Positions 27,881-36,568 of a stretch of DNA of 64,000 nt are shown in pieces (the first letter of the stretch is position 1; each line of letters begins with the position of its first letter). The DNA is taken from positions 4,899,001 through 4,963,000 of the forward strand of contig NZ_JBEPOB010000001.1 of NCBI RefSeq assembly GCF_040546595.1, written 5' to 3'. The notes under the pieces were generated by a model. The model saw only the letters and a list, made by a program, of their open reading frames with translations, was not told where the DNA came from and ran no database searches. The translations under genes were made by a program, and so were the position numbers. Origin of the DNA: Bosea sp. OAE506 (lineage in GTDB: Bacteria; Pseudomonadota; Alphaproteobacteria; Rhizobiales; Beijerinckiaceae).

Positions 27881-28795
27881 TCAGCTCGCCATCTCGCATT
27901 CGGCCAGCAGCCAGTCACGGAAGGCTGCGACCGCCGGCAGTTCCGCGCGGGTCTCAGGATAGACCAGGTAGTAGCCTTCGGTACCGGTGACCGGCCGATC
28001 GAAGGGAATGACCAGCGATCCGGAGCGTAGCTCCTCCTCGACCAGGAAGCGCGGCACGATGGCCAACCCGAGACCCGCAACGGCCGCCTGCGAGACCATG
28101 GCGAACTGCTCGAAGCGCGGCCCCATCAGCGCCCGCTGCGGCGGCAGACCCTGCTGCTCCAGCCAGTTCGCCCAGGCGCGGGGCCGCGTCGATTGCTGCA
28201 GGAGGGAGCCCCTGAGCATGTCGGCGGGCTCCTTGAGGCCCAGGCGCGCTACCAGGCCGGGTGCCGCGACGGGCACGATCTCCTCGCCCATCAGGCGGTG
28301 CAGCCTCGCGCCGGGCCAGACCGGATCGCCAAAGTGGATCGCCGCATCGAGCGGCTCGCGCGCGAAGTCGAAGGGCACGAGTTTCGTGGTGAAGTTGATG
28401 GTGATGCCGGGATGCGCCTCGGTGAAGCGCGGCAGACGCGGAATCAGCCAGCGCGTGCCGAAGGTCGGGAGAATGGCGAGATTGAGCACACCGCCGGCGC
28501 CCCGGAAGGCCATAGTCGAGACGGTGGCCGCCGCCAGCCGCGAGAGCCCGTCCCGGATCTCGGCGGCATAGGCGGCGCCCGCCGGCGTCAGCGCGACGCG
28601 CTGTCTTGCGCGCTGGAACAATGCCACGCCCAGCACCGTCTCGAGATGCGCGACCTGCCGGCTGACGGCGCCCTGGGTCAGGCTCAGCTCCTCCGCCGCA
28701 CGGGTGAAACTGCCATGGCGCGCCGCGGCCTCGAAGGCCGCCAAAGCCGACAGCGACGGCACGGTGAGGCGCCCTGGCACGATCTCGAGGTTCAT
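27881..28795 (-). CDS. LysR-type transcriptional regulator (GcvA-like)
   Basis: A protein of 304 aa. The N-terminal winged helix-turn-helix (about 12-70) reads ALAAFEAAARHGSFTRAAEELSLTQGAVSRQVAHLE. The effector-binding domain continues with LNLAILPTFGTRWLIPRLP, characteristic of the GcvA subgroup. It is divergent from the ALDH7-type dehydrogenase gene at 28905 with 109 nt between the starts, the usual arrangement for a regulator of its neighbour. On that basis it may respond to a lysine-pathway intermediate such as aminoadipate or glutarate (inference). Confidence 0.9.
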   Translation of the reverse strand: MNLEIVPGRLTVPSLSALAAFEAAARHGSFTRAAEELSLTQGAVSRQVAHLETVLGVALFQRARQRVALTPAGAAYAAEIRDGLSRLAAATVSTMAFRGAGGVLNLAILPTFGTRWLIPRLPRFTEAHPGITINFTTKLVPFDFAREPLDAAIHFGDPVWPGARLHRLMGEEIVPVAAPGLVARLGLKEPADMLRGSLLQQSTRPRAWANWLEQQGLPPQRALMGPRFEQFAMVSQAAVAGLGLAIVPRFLVEEELRSGSLVIPFDRPVTGTEGYYLVYPETRAELPAVAAFRDWLLAECEMAS

Positions 28796-28904
28796 GAGCC
28801 CTTCTCATCAAGTCGTGAGAACATATCGGTTGCCCGCGCAGGGCGTAAGAGGGCATTCTCGCTGGCCTGACATCCATCCGGCCGAACCGCGCCCAGGACG
28901 TATC

Positions 28905-30425
28905 ATGACCTCTCCTCTCCCCCAGGACGCACTCGCGCTGCTGAAGCGTCTCGGCGTCACGGATGCCGCCTTCGCCGCCACCGGTCTCGCCGCCCGCTCG
29001 CCCATCACGGGCGAGAGCGTCGCGACGCTGCGGGAGACGAGCGCCGCCGAGGCCTCGGCCGCGATCGGCCGGGCGCATGCCGCCTTCCTGGCCTGGCGCA
29101 AGGTGCCGGCGCCGCGCCGCGGCGAGTTCGTGCGCCTGCTCGGCGAGGAGCTTCGTGCGGCCAAGGACGATCTCGGCCTGCTGGTCACCCTGGAGGCCGG
29201 CAAAGTCACCTCCGAGGGCCTCGGCGAGGTCCAGGAGATGATCGATATCTGCGATTTCGCGGTCGGCCTGTCGCGCCAGCTCTACGGCCTGACCATCGCG
29301 ACCGAGCGACCAAACCACCGCATGATGGAGACCTGGCATCCGCTGGGCGTCTGCGGGGTGATCTCCGCCTTCAATTTCCCGGTCGCGGTCTGGTCCTGGA
29401 ACGCGGCGCTTGCCTTCGTCTGCGGCGACAGCGTCGTCTGGAAGCCCTCCGAGAAGACCCCGCTGACCGGCCTCGCCGTCCAGGCGATCGTCGAGAAGAC
29501 GATGAAGCGCTTCGGCCCCGAGGCGCCGGCGGGCTTGTCCGAAATCCTGATCGGCGGTCGCGAGATCGGCGACATCCTCGTGCAGGATCACCGCGTCCCG
29601 GTCGTCTCGGCGACGGGCTCGACCCGGATGGGCCAGGAGGTCGGCCAGAAGCTCGCCGCCCGCTTCGCGCGCGCCATTCTCGAACTCGGCGGCAACAACG
29701 CGGCGATCGTCGCGCCGTCCGCTGATCTCGACCTCGCGCTGCGCGGCATCGCGTTCGCGGCCATGGGCACGGCCGGCCAGCGCTGCACCACGCTGCGTCG
29801 CCTCATCGTGCATGAGAGCGTCTATGACGCTCTGATCCCCAAGCTCATCAAGGTCTATGGTTCGGTGACAATCGGCGACCCGCGCGAAGCGGGCGTGCTG
29901 GTCGGCCCACTCGTCGACGAGGCTGCCTTCAAGGGCATGCAGTCCGCATTGTCGGAGGCGAAGGCCGCCGGCGGGACGGTGCATGGCGGCGAGCGCGTCA
30001 CGGTCGGAACGGGGGGCTTCTATGTCCGCCCTGCGATCGTCGAGATGCCCACGCAGACCGGCCCGGTCGTCCGCGAGACCTTTGCGCCGATCCTCTACGT
30101 CATGAAGTACAAGACGCTGGAGGAGGCGATCGCGATCCAGAACGCTGTCGGCGCCGGGCTGTCCTCCTCGATCTTCACGCTCGACATGCGCGAGGCCGAG
30201 ACCTTCATTTCCGGCGAAGGCTCCGACTGCGGCATCGCCAACGTCAATATCGGCCCGTCCGGCGCCGAGATCGGCGGGGCCTTCGGCGGCGAGAAGGAAA
30301 CCGGCGGCGGCCGAGAGGCCGGCTCCGATGCCTGGAAGGCCTATATGCGCCGGGCCACGAATACGCTCAATTACGGCACGACATTGCCGCTGGCGCAGGG
30401 CGTCAGCTTCGATGTGGGTGCGTGA
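28905..30425 (+). CDS. amaB: ALDH7-type aldehyde dehydrogenase (L-aminoadipate-semialdehyde dehydrogenase)
   Basis: A protein of 506 aa that probably oxidises alpha-aminoadipate semialdehyde (in equilibrium with piperideine-6-carboxylate) to 2-aminoadipate with NAD+. NAD-binding GVISAFNFPVAVWSWNAALA, the catalytic Glu region ILELGGNNAAIVAP and the nucleophile Cys in GTAGQRCTTLRR are all intact. ALDH7 (antiquitin) features include NVNIGPSGAEIGGAFGGEKETGGGREAGSD near the C-terminus, which recognises the aminoadipate carboxylate. ATG at 28905 gives MTSPLPQDALALL. Glutaryl-CoA dehydrogenase and a CaiB transferase follow on the same strand, which supports lysine catabolism. The amaB symbol is by analogy with Pseudomonas. 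Confidence 0.88.
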   Translation: MTSPLPQDALALLKRLGVTDAAFAATGLAARSPITGESVATLRETSAAEASAAIGRAHAAFLAWRKVPAPRRGEFVRLLGEELRAAKDDLGLLVTLEAGKVTSEGLGEVQEMIDICDFAVGLSRQLYGLTIATERPNHRMMETWHPLGVCGVISAFNFPVAVWSWNAALAFVCGDSVVWKPSEKTPLTGLAVQAIVEKTMKRFGPEAPAGLSEILIGGREIGDILVQDHRVPVVSATGSTRMGQEVGQKLAARFARAILELGGNNAAIVAPSADLDLALRGIAFAAMGTAGQRCTTLRRLIVHESVYDALIPKLIKVYGSVTIGDPREAGVLVGPLVDEAAFKGMQSALSEAKAAGGTVHGGERVTVGTGGFYVRPAIVEMPTQTGPVVRETFAPILYVMKYKTLEEAIAIQNAVGAGLSSSIFTLDMREAETFISGEGSDCGIANVNIGPSGAEIGGAFGGEKETGGGREAGSDAWKAYMRRATNTLNYGTTLPLAQGVSFDVGA

Positions 30426-30435
30426 TCCAACAGCA

Positions 30436-30529
30436 CGTCATTCTCGGGCGAAGCGCAGCGCAGACCCGGGAAGCTCTTAGACCAGTTCGCTGGTTTTGAG
30501 AGATGGTCGGGTCAAGCCCGACCATGACG
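30436..30529. repeat. Intergenic palindromic repeat, copy D
   Basis: A 94-bp element: CGTCATTCTCGGGCGAAGCG with CAGACCCGGGA, a middle spacer, then GAGATGGTCGGGTCAAGCCCGACCATGACG, which holds a perfect hairpin GGTCGGG-TCAAG-CCCGACC with one-base offsets. It lies between the ALDH7 and gcdH genes. It shares its left arm with copy F and its right arm with copies E and F. Confidence 0.75.
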
Positions 30530-30552
30530 CAGGAACCATGAGGGAGACGACC

Positions 30553-31770
30553 ATGGCCGAAGCCGCCCGCAGCCACAGCACCAGCCACAAGCTGGCCGAG
30601 TTCACCTGGGACGACGCCTTCCTGCTCGACGAGCAGCTGACCGAGGACGAGCGCCTGATCCGCGACACGGCGCGCGACTTCGCGCAGGAGAAGCTGCAGC
30701 CCCGGATCTCCGAGGCCTATCTGGACGAGAAGACGGACCGTTCGATCTTCAACGAGATGGGCGAACTCGGCCTGCTCGGCGTGACCGTCCCGGAAGAGTA
30801 TGGCTGTGCCGGCGCCAATTACGTGTCCTACGGGCTCGTGGCCCGCGAGGTCGAGCGCGTCGATTCCGGCTATCGCTCGATGATGTCGGTCCAGTCCTCG
30901 CTGGTGATGTACCCGATCTACGCCTATGGCGACGAGACCCAGCGCAAGAAGTACCTGCCCAAGCTGGGCTCGGGCGAATGGGTCGGCTGCTTCGGCCTGA
31001 CCGAGCCCGATGCCGGCTCCGACCCGGCGGGCATGAAGACCCGCGCCGAGAAGGTCGCCGACGGCTATCGCCTGACCGGCTCGAAGATGTGGATCTCGAA
31101 CTCGCCGATCGCCGACGTCTTCGTCGTCTGGGCGAAGTCGGCCGCGCATGACAACCAGATCCGCGGCTTCATCCTCGAAAAGGGCATGAAGGGGCTTTCG
31201 GCGCCGAAGATCGGCGGCAAGCTCAGCTTGCGCGCCTCGATTACCGGCGAGATCGTCATGGATGGCGTGATCGTGCCGGAAGAGAACCTGCTGCCCAACG
31301 TTTCCGGCCTGAAGGGTCCGTTCGGCTGCCTCAACCGCGCGCGCTACGGTATTTCCTGGGGCGTGATGGGCGCGGCCGAGGACTGCTTCCACCGCGCGCG
31401 TCAGTACGGGCTCGACCGCAAGCAGTTCAACAAGCCGCTCGCCCAGACGCAGCTTTTCCAAAAGAAGCTGGCGGATATGCTCACCGAGATCTCGCTTGGC
31501 CTGCAGGGTTCGCTGCGCGTCGGCCGGCTGATGGACGAGGGCAAGATGGCCCCCGAGATGATCTCGCTCGTCAAGCGCAACAATTGCGGCAAGGCGCTCG
31601 ACATCGCCCGCCAGTCCCGCGACATGCATGGCGGCAACGGCATCTCGATCGAGTATCACGTGATGCGCCATGCCGCGAACCTCGAGACGGTCAACACCTA
31701 TGAGGGCACGCATGACGTCCACGCGCTGATCCTCGGCCGAGCCGTCACCGGGCTGCAGGCGTTCTTCTGA
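30553..31770 (+). CDS. gcdH: Glutaryl-CoA dehydrogenase
   Basis: An acyl-CoA dehydrogenase of 405 aa that oxidises and decarboxylates glutaryl-CoA to crotonyl-CoA, passing electrons to ETF. The FAD/substrate loop reads [20 protein letters not shown], and [16 protein letters not shown] is typical of GCDH. The catalytic base Glu is in [17 protein letters not shown], and [15 protein letters not shown] is a GCDH signature. ATG at 30553 follows AGGGAGACGACC, a good ribosome binding site; an in-frame ATG at 30538 lacks one. Repeat copies D and E lie on either side, so it may be transcribed partly on its own. It forms a pathway with the CaiB transferase downstream, which could activate glutarate. 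Confidence 0.95.
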   Translation: MAEAARSHSTSHKLAEFTWDDAFLLDEQLTEDERLIRDTARDFAQEKLQPRISEAYLDEKTDRSIFNEMGELGLLGVTVPEEYGCAGANYVSYGLVAREVERVDSGYRSMMSVQSSLVMYPIYAYGDETQRKKYLPKLGSGEWVGCFGLTEPDAGSDPAGMKTRAEKVADGYRLTGSKMWISNSPIADVFVVWAKSAAHDNQIRGFILEKGMKGLSAPKIGGKLSLRASITGEIVMDGVIVPEENLLPNVSGLKGPFGCLNRARYGISWGVMGAAEDCFHRARQYGLDRKQFNKPLAQTQLFQKKLADMLTEISLGLQGSLRVGRLMDEGKMAPEMISLVKRNNCGKALDIARQSRDMHGGNGISIEYHVMRHAANLETVNTYEGTHDVHALILGRAVTGLQAFF

Positions 31771-31786
31771 GCGTATCTGGCAGCCG

Positions 31787-31863
31787 AGATGCCTGGGCTT
31801 GACCCGGGCATCTCGTCCCGCGTGAACTTCCCCGGAGATGGTCGGTGAAGCCCGACCATGACG
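31787..31863. repeat. Intergenic palindromic repeat, copy E
   Basis: A 77-bp element made of two hairpin modules: GAGATGCCTGGGCTTGACCCGGGCATCTC followed by GAGATGGTCGGTGAAGCCCGACCATGACG. The second module matches the right arms of copies D and F. It lies between gcdH and the CaiB-type gene, and the left module may also terminate gcdH transcripts. Confidence 0.7.
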
Positions 31864-31879
31864 TCGAGCCAAAGGCGCC

Positions 31880-33067
31880 ATGACCGTCACACCTCCCCTC
31901 GCCGGCCTGCGCGTTCTCGAACTCGCGCGCATCCTCGCCGGGCCCTGGATCGGCCAGGTCCTGGCCGATCTCGGTGCCGATGTCGTCAAGGTCGAGGCGC
32001 CCGAGGGCGACGATACCCGCAAATGGGGGCCGCCCTTCGTCGAGGGCGTGGGCGACGAGCACCTGTCAGCCGCCTATTTCCACTCCGCCAATCGCGGCAA
32101 GCGCTCGATCACGGCCGATTTCCGCACGCCCGAGGGCCAGGCGCTGGTGCGAAAGCTCGCCGCCCATGCCGATGTCGTGGTCGAGAACTTCAAGGTCGGC
32201 GGGCTGGAGAAGTACGGGCTCGACGCCGCCTCGCTGCGGGCCGCCTATCCGCGGCTGATCTATTGCTCGGTCACTGGCTTCGGCCAGACCGGCCCCTATG
32301 CACCGCGCGCCGGCTACGACTTCCTGGTCCAGGGCATGGGCGGCGTGATGTCGCTCACCGGCGAACCGGAGGGCGCGCCGATGAAGGCGGCCTATGCGAC
32401 AGCCGACATCTACACGGGGCTCTACGCCACAATCGGTATCCTCTCGGCGCTGCGCCGGCGCGACGCCACCGGTGAAGGCGCGACGCTCGACATGGCGCTG
32501 CTCGACAGCCAGATCGCCGTGCTCGGCAACCAGGCGCTGAACTATCTCGTCTCGGGCAATCTGCCGCCGCGGCTGGGCAACGCGCACCCCAACATCGTGC
32601 CCTATGACGTGTTCCCGGTGGCGGACGGGCACATCATCATCGCGACCGGCAATGACGGGCAGTGGCGCAAACTCTGCGAGGTGCTAGGCGAGGCTTCACT
32701 GGCAGACGAGGCGGATTATCTCGACAACCGCTCGCGGGTGAAGAACCGCGTCGCGCTGACGGAGCGGCTGCACGTCCTTTGCCAGCGCTATCTCAAGGTC
32801 GATCTGCTGGCCGCGCTCGAGAAGGTCGGTGTCCCGGCCGGCCCGATCAACGCCGTCGACGAGGTCTTCGCCGATCAGCAGGTGGTGGCGCGCGGGGTGC
32901 GCGTCGATCTCAAGAGCGAGCAAGCGAAGGGCGGCGCGATCCCGACGGTCGCATCGCCGATCGTCATGGACGGTGTCCGGCAGGTGTCGCCGCGCCCGAG
33001 CCCGCGGCTGGGCCAGCATGCCGATGAAATTCTGAACGACCCGGCCTGGGGCGGGCCCCTCGGATAA
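31880..33067 (+). CDS. CaiB/BaiF family CoA-transferase (probable glutarate CoA-transferase)
   Basis: A class III CoA-transferase of 395 aa. The CoA-binding start LRVLELARILAGPWIGQVLADLGADVVKVE, ENFKVGGLEKYGLD and SVTGFGQTGPYA are typical. The catalytic Asp is expected in ATADIYTGLYA (about residue 176). Class III enzymes move CoA between dicarboxylates. Directly after glutaryl-CoA dehydrogenase the likely reaction is succinyl-CoA + glutarate to glutaryl-CoA, as for GcdG/SUGCT, which is inference from context. ATG at 31880. The ThDP enzyme gene begins 50 nt downstream and may be co-transcribed. Confidence 0.88.
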   Translation: MTVTPPLAGLRVLELARILAGPWIGQVLADLGADVVKVEAPEGDDTRKWGPPFVEGVGDEHLSAAYFHSANRGKRSITADFRTPEGQALVRKLAAHADVVVENFKVGGLEKYGLDAASLRAAYPRLIYCSVTGFGQTGPYAPRAGYDFLVQGMGGVMSLTGEPEGAPMKAAYATADIYTGLYATIGILSALRRRDATGEGATLDMALLDSQIAVLGNQALNYLVSGNLPPRLGNAHPNIVPYDVFPVADGHIIIATGNDGQWRKLCEVLGEASLADEADYLDNRSRVKNRVALTERLHVLCQRYLKVDLLAALEKVGVPAGPINAVDEVFADQQVVARGVRVDLKSEQAKGGAIPTVASPIVMDGVRQVSPRPSPRLGQHADEILNDPAWGGPLG

Positions 33068-33117
33068 TGTGACGTACTCGGCCCTCACCCTTGAGGCGCC
33101 GCGAGAGGAATGTGGCT

Positions 33118-34788
33118 ATGGCACTACGCACCGGCGGGCAGATCCTCGTCGACCAACTCCTGATCCATGGCGCCACCGACGCGTTTTGCGTGCCCGGCGA
33201 GAGCTATCTCGCCGTGCTCGACGCGCTGCACGACGCCAAGCTGAAGGTCACGATCTGCCGGGCCGAGGGCGGCGCCTGCATGATGGCCGAGGCCGCCGGC
33301 AAGCTCACGGGCAAGCCCGGCATCTGCTTCGTCACGCGCGGGCCGGGCGCCACCAACGCCTCGCCGGGCGTCCATATCGCGCATCAGGATTCGACGCCGC
33401 TGATCCTGTTCGTCGGCCAGATCGACCGCTCGATGCGCGAGCGCGAGGCCTTCCAGGAACTCGACTACCGCGCCGTCTTCGGCACCATGACAAAATGGGC
33501 GACCGAGATCGACCAGGCCGAGCGCATCCCCGAGATCATCAGCCGCGCCTTCCATGTCGCGACATCGGGCCGGCCCGGGCCGGTCGTAATCGCGCTGCCG
33601 GAGGACATGCTGACGGACGTCGTCGAAGCGGTCGATGCCGAACCCTATCAGGTGACCGAGACCCACCCCTCCCTGCTGCAGACGATCGACCTGCAAAAGC
33701 GGCTCTGGGCGGCGAAGTCGCCGGTCGCGATCCTCGGCGGTTCGCGCTGGGACCCGCAGGCGATCGCGCGCTTCCAGCGCTTCGCAGAGCGCTTCGACCT
33801 CCCCGTCGCCGTCTCCTTCCGGCGGCAGATGCTGTTCCCGGCCGACCACCCGAACTTCGCCGGCGATCTCGGCATCGGTCCCAACCCCAAGTTGCTGGCG
33901 CGGATCAAGGAGAGCGATCTCGTCATCCTCGTCGGCGGGCGGCTCTCGGAGATGCCGAGCCAGTCCTACTCGCTGTTCGGCATTCCCAATCCGGGCCGCC
34001 CGCTGGTGCATGTCCATCCCGACCCCGAGGAGCTGGGACGGGTCTACCGGCCGTCGCTGGCGATCAATGCCTCGCCGACCGCCTTCTGCGCTGCGCTGGA
34101 GACGGTGCACCCGCCGCAGGAAATTGCCTGGGCCGGAGCCGCGGCTGCGGCGCATGAGGCCTATCTCGGCTGGAGCGAGCAGCCGGCACCGGTCGCCGGC
34201 ACGTTCCACCCGGGCGAGATGGTGCGCTGGCTGCGCAACCACCTCCCGGACGATGCGATCCTGTGCAATGGCGCGGGCAATTACGCGACCTGGGTGCACC
34301 GCTTCCACCGCTTCACAAAATTCGCGACGCAGCTGGCCCCCACCTCGGGCTCGATGGGCTATGGCGTGCCCGCCGCGATCGGCGCCAAGCGGCTCTATCC
34401 GGAGCGCACCGTCGTGGCCTTCGCCGGCGACGGCTGCTTCCTGATGAACGGACAGGATTTTGCGACCGCCGTGCAGTACGACCTGCCGGTCATCGTCGTC
34501 GTCGTCGACAACGGCATGTACGGGACGATCCGGATGCATCAGGAGCGGGAGTATCCCGGCCGCGTCTCGGCGACGACGCTGAAGAACCCCGACTTCGCCG
34601 CCTATGCGCGGGCCTTCGGCGGCCATGGCGAGCGGGTCGAGACAACCGAGCAGTTCGGGCCCGCCTTCGAGCGGGCGCAGGCCTCCGGCAAGCCGGCGAT
34701 CATCCACTGCCTGCTCGATCCCGAGGCGATCACCCCAGCCCGCTCGCTCTCGACGATCCGGGCGGAAGCACTGGCGGCGAAGGGCTGA
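33118..34788 (+). CDS. Thiamine-diphosphate enzyme, acetolactate-synthase-like
   Basis: A protein of 556 aa with the three-domain ThDP decarboxylase/synthase fold. The catalytic Glu of the Pyr domain is in TICRAEGGACMMAEAAGK (E50). The middle FAD/ADP-type domain follows. The ThDP/Mg motif is GDGCFLMNGQDFATA...DNGMYGT. It is shorter and more divergent than biosynthetic IlvB and has no regulatory subunit gene nearby, so it is probably not the anabolic acetolactate synthase; 2-oxoacid decarboxylases or oxalyl-CoA-type enzymes are alternatives. The ATG at 33118 lies 7 nt after GAGAGGAA; a GTG two codons upstream (33112) is also possible. The link to the lysine cluster is by position only. Confidence 0.8.
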   Translation: MALRTGGQILVDQLLIHGATDAFCVPGESYLAVLDALHDAKLKVTICRAEGGACMMAEAAGKLTGKPGICFVTRGPGATNASPGVHIAHQDSTPLILFVGQIDRSMREREAFQELDYRAVFGTMTKWATEIDQAERIPEIISRAFHVATSGRPGPVVIALPEDMLTDVVEAVDAEPYQVTETHPSLLQTIDLQKRLWAAKSPVAILGGSRWDPQAIARFQRFAERFDLPVAVSFRRQMLFPADHPNFAGDLGIGPNPKLLARIKESDLVILVGGRLSEMPSQSYSLFGIPNPGRPLVHVHPDPEELGRVYRPSLAINASPTAFCAALETVHPPQEIAWAGAAAAAHEAYLGWSEQPAPVAGTFHPGEMVRWLRNHLPDDAILCNGAGNYATWVHRFHRFTKFATQLAPTSGSMGYGVPAAIGAKRLYPERTVVAFAGDGCFLMNGQDFATAVQYDLPVIVVVVDNGMYGTIRMHQEREYPGRVSATTLKNPDFAAYARAFGGHGERVETTEQFGPAFERAQASGKPAIIHCLLDPEAITPARSLSTIRAEALAAKG

Positions 34789-34804
34789 CGGCCCCGCCGC
34801 GACC

Positions 34805-34824
34805 GCGGTTAAAATGTTAACCGC
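34805..34824. promoter_or_regulatory. Perfect palindrome GCGGTTAA-AATG-TTAACCGC
   Basis: An 8-bp perfect inverted repeat with a 4-nt centre, 72 nt ahead of the small exported protein gene at 34896 and 16 nt past the ThDP enzyme stop. It has no T-run, so an operator is as likely as a terminator. A similar core, GGTTAA-N5-TTAACC, occurs at 62565. Confidence 0.4.
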
Positions 34825-34895
34825 ATCGGTGAACCCGCGCTGAACCTTTTGCGACCATTCCTCGTTGATCAGCCGATTGGCAGAGGATGGTGGCG

Positions 34896-35399
34896 ATGAC
34901 GGTGCGGCGCGTGACGATGATGGGGCTGGTGGCGGCGATGGCCGCTATGGGGGCGCCCGCCCAGGCGGCGAACCTGTTCGAGGAGCTCGGCCGCGCCATC
35001 TTCGGCGGAGGCCAGCGCCTCCACGCCACGCCGATCTACGAATATGACGAACCGCAGCAGCGGATGCCGCGCCAGAAGGCGCCCGAGATCTCCTCGAAGC
35101 CGAAGCCGCCGGTGGTCCAGCTCGATCCGTCCGCCGATCCGAGCTGGTATCTGAAGGACCCGACGCTGCGCCGCGGCGACATCGTCGTCACGGCCCAGGG
35201 CGTGATGGTCTATCAGGGCGCGCGCGGTGGCGACGACAATCGCCGCGCGGACTTTACCGCGCTCGGCGGCGGCAAGGACAGCAAGGGCTGGAAGCAGCAG
35301 CTCGAAATGGCCGCAGCCGGCGGGCGCAGCTTCTTCGACGGCGCCACGGCGCCGCCGAAGCCGGCTATCACCGCCCAGGCCGAAGCGAAGACGCCCTGA
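34896..35399 (+). CDS. Exported hypothetical protein
   Basis: A protein of 167 aa from ATG 34896. The N-terminus is a Sec signal peptide (MTVRRVTMMGLVAAMAAMGA then PAQAAN), so the protein is periplasmic. The mature part contains NLFEELGRAIFGGG, a Pro-rich linker, and a compact motif LRRGDIVVTAQGVMVYQGARG that suggests a short beta domain, then an Ala/Pro-rich tail. The start at 34896 is preferred over ATG 34887 because AGAGG at 34882-34886 gives proper spacing only to the former. I do not recognise a characterised family; such proteins are seen in related Rhizobiales genomes. Confidence 0.75.
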   Translation: MTVRRVTMMGLVAAMAAMGAPAQAANLFEELGRAIFGGGQRLHATPIYEYDEPQQRMPRQKAPEISSKPKPPVVQLDPSADPSWYLKDPTLRRGDIVVTAQGVMVYQGARGGDDNRRADFTALGGGKDSKGWKQQLEMAAAGGRSFFDGATAPPKPAITAQAEAKTP

Positions 35400-35414
35400 T
35401 CGCGCAGCGCGATC
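35398..35414. terminator. Hairpin between convergent genes
   Basis: GATCGCGC-A-GCGCGATC, a perfect 8-bp inverted repeat, begins inside the stop codon of the exported protein gene and ends 3 nt before the transaldolase stop. There is no T-run on either side. A shared bidirectional terminator is plausible. Confidence 0.4.
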
Positions 35415-35417
35415 GGG

Positions 35418-36374
35418 TCAGACGAGGCGGGCTGCGACGAGCTTTCGCAGGCCCACCAGGTCCTTGACGAAGCCGCGAATGCCCTCGGCCAGTTTCTCGG
35501 TCGCCATCGCATCCTGATTGAGCGCGAAGCGGAAGGCCTTCTCGTCGAGATGGAGCCGTGCGGGCGCCTCGCGCGCAGCCTCGGGCGAGAGCTTGCGGGG
35601 CAACTCGCCGGTCGCGGCCGCGAGTTCGTCGAGCAGGGAGGGGCCGATCGTCAAACGGTCGCAGCCCGCCAGCGCCTCGATCTCGCCGATGTTGCGGAAG
35701 GACGCGCCCATCACCACCGTGCCGATGCCATAGGCCTTGTAGTAGTCGTAGATGGTGCGCACCGAAACGACGCCGGGATCGGTCTCGGCGGTGTAGGGAC
35801 CGCCGCCGGCCTTGACGTGCCAGTCCAGGATGCGGCCGACGAAGGGCGAGATCAGGAAGGCCCCGGCATCCGCGCAGGCTGCCGCCTGCGGCAGGCTGAA
35901 GAGCAGCGTCAGGTTGCAGTCGATCCCCTCCGCCTGCAGCACCTTCGCCGCCTGGATGCCTTCCCAGGTCGACGCGATCTTGACGAGGATGCGATCCTTC
36001 TCGATTCCGCGCTCCTTATAGGCGGCGATGAGCGCGCGCGCCTTCCCGATCGTGGCCTGCGTATCGAAGGACAAGTCGGCGTCGACCTCGGTCGAGACGC
36101 GCCCGGGGACGATCTTGGTCAGCTCAGCGCCGAAGGTGACCGCCAGCCGGTCGCAGACGGCGTGCACCGTCGATTCCCCGCTGCCCGACTTCTTTCCCCA
36201 GGTCACGGCCTCCTCGACCAGATCGGCATAGGCCGGCGTCTCGACAGCCTTCAGGATCAGTGTCGGATTCGTGGTGCAATCGACGGGCGCCAGCCGGCGG
36301 ACCGCTTCGATGTCGCCGGTATCGGCGACGACGGTGGTCATCTGGCGGAGCTGGTCGAGCTTGGAGGCGGTCAT
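35418..36374 (-). CDS. tal: Transaldolase
   Basis: A protein of 318 aa, the length of TalB-type enzymes, cytosolic. It moves a dihydroxyacetone unit between sugar phosphates in the pentose phosphate pathway. The signature [11 protein letters not shown] near residue 33 and the Schiff-base lysine in [17 protein letters not shown] are present, followed by [33 protein letters not shown] at 36374 gives [11 protein letters not shown]. It appears monocistronic, divergent from an ABC solute-binding protein gene. Confidence 0.95.
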   Translation of the reverse strand: MTASKLDQLRQMTTVVADTGDIEAVRRLAPVDCTTNPTLILKAVETPAYADLVEEAVTWGKKSGSGESTVHAVCDRLAVTFGAELTKIVPGRVSTEVDADLSFDTQATIGKARALIAAYKERGIEKDRILVKIASTWEGIQAAKVLQAEGIDCNLTLLFSLPQAAACADAGAFLISPFVGRILDWHVKAGGGPYTAETDPGVVSVRTIYDYYKAYGIGTVVMGASFRNIGEIEALAGCDRLTIGPSLLDELAAATGELPRKLSPEAAREAPARLHLDEKAFRFALNQDAMATEKLAEGIRGFVKDLVGLRKLVAARLV

Positions 36375-36568
36375 GGCGGTCCTGTCGAAGGCTAGGCGTG
36401 GAGCCCGAAGGTGGGGCGCCGGGATGGCAGGGTCAACCCGGAGCGGCGAATGGACCGCCCGGCCTCACGGCGATGCAGATCCAGATGACGGCGCTTTCAT
36501 GGATATGTCATATGCGCGGACTACCGCCAGCGCAGACCCCGTTCCGGGCATCCGCACAGGAGACCACC

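Noticed and set aside
33091..33117. Upstream TTG start for the ThDP enzyme
   Set aside because: It would precede the GAGAGGAA ribosome binding site; ATG 33118 (or GTG 33112) fits better.
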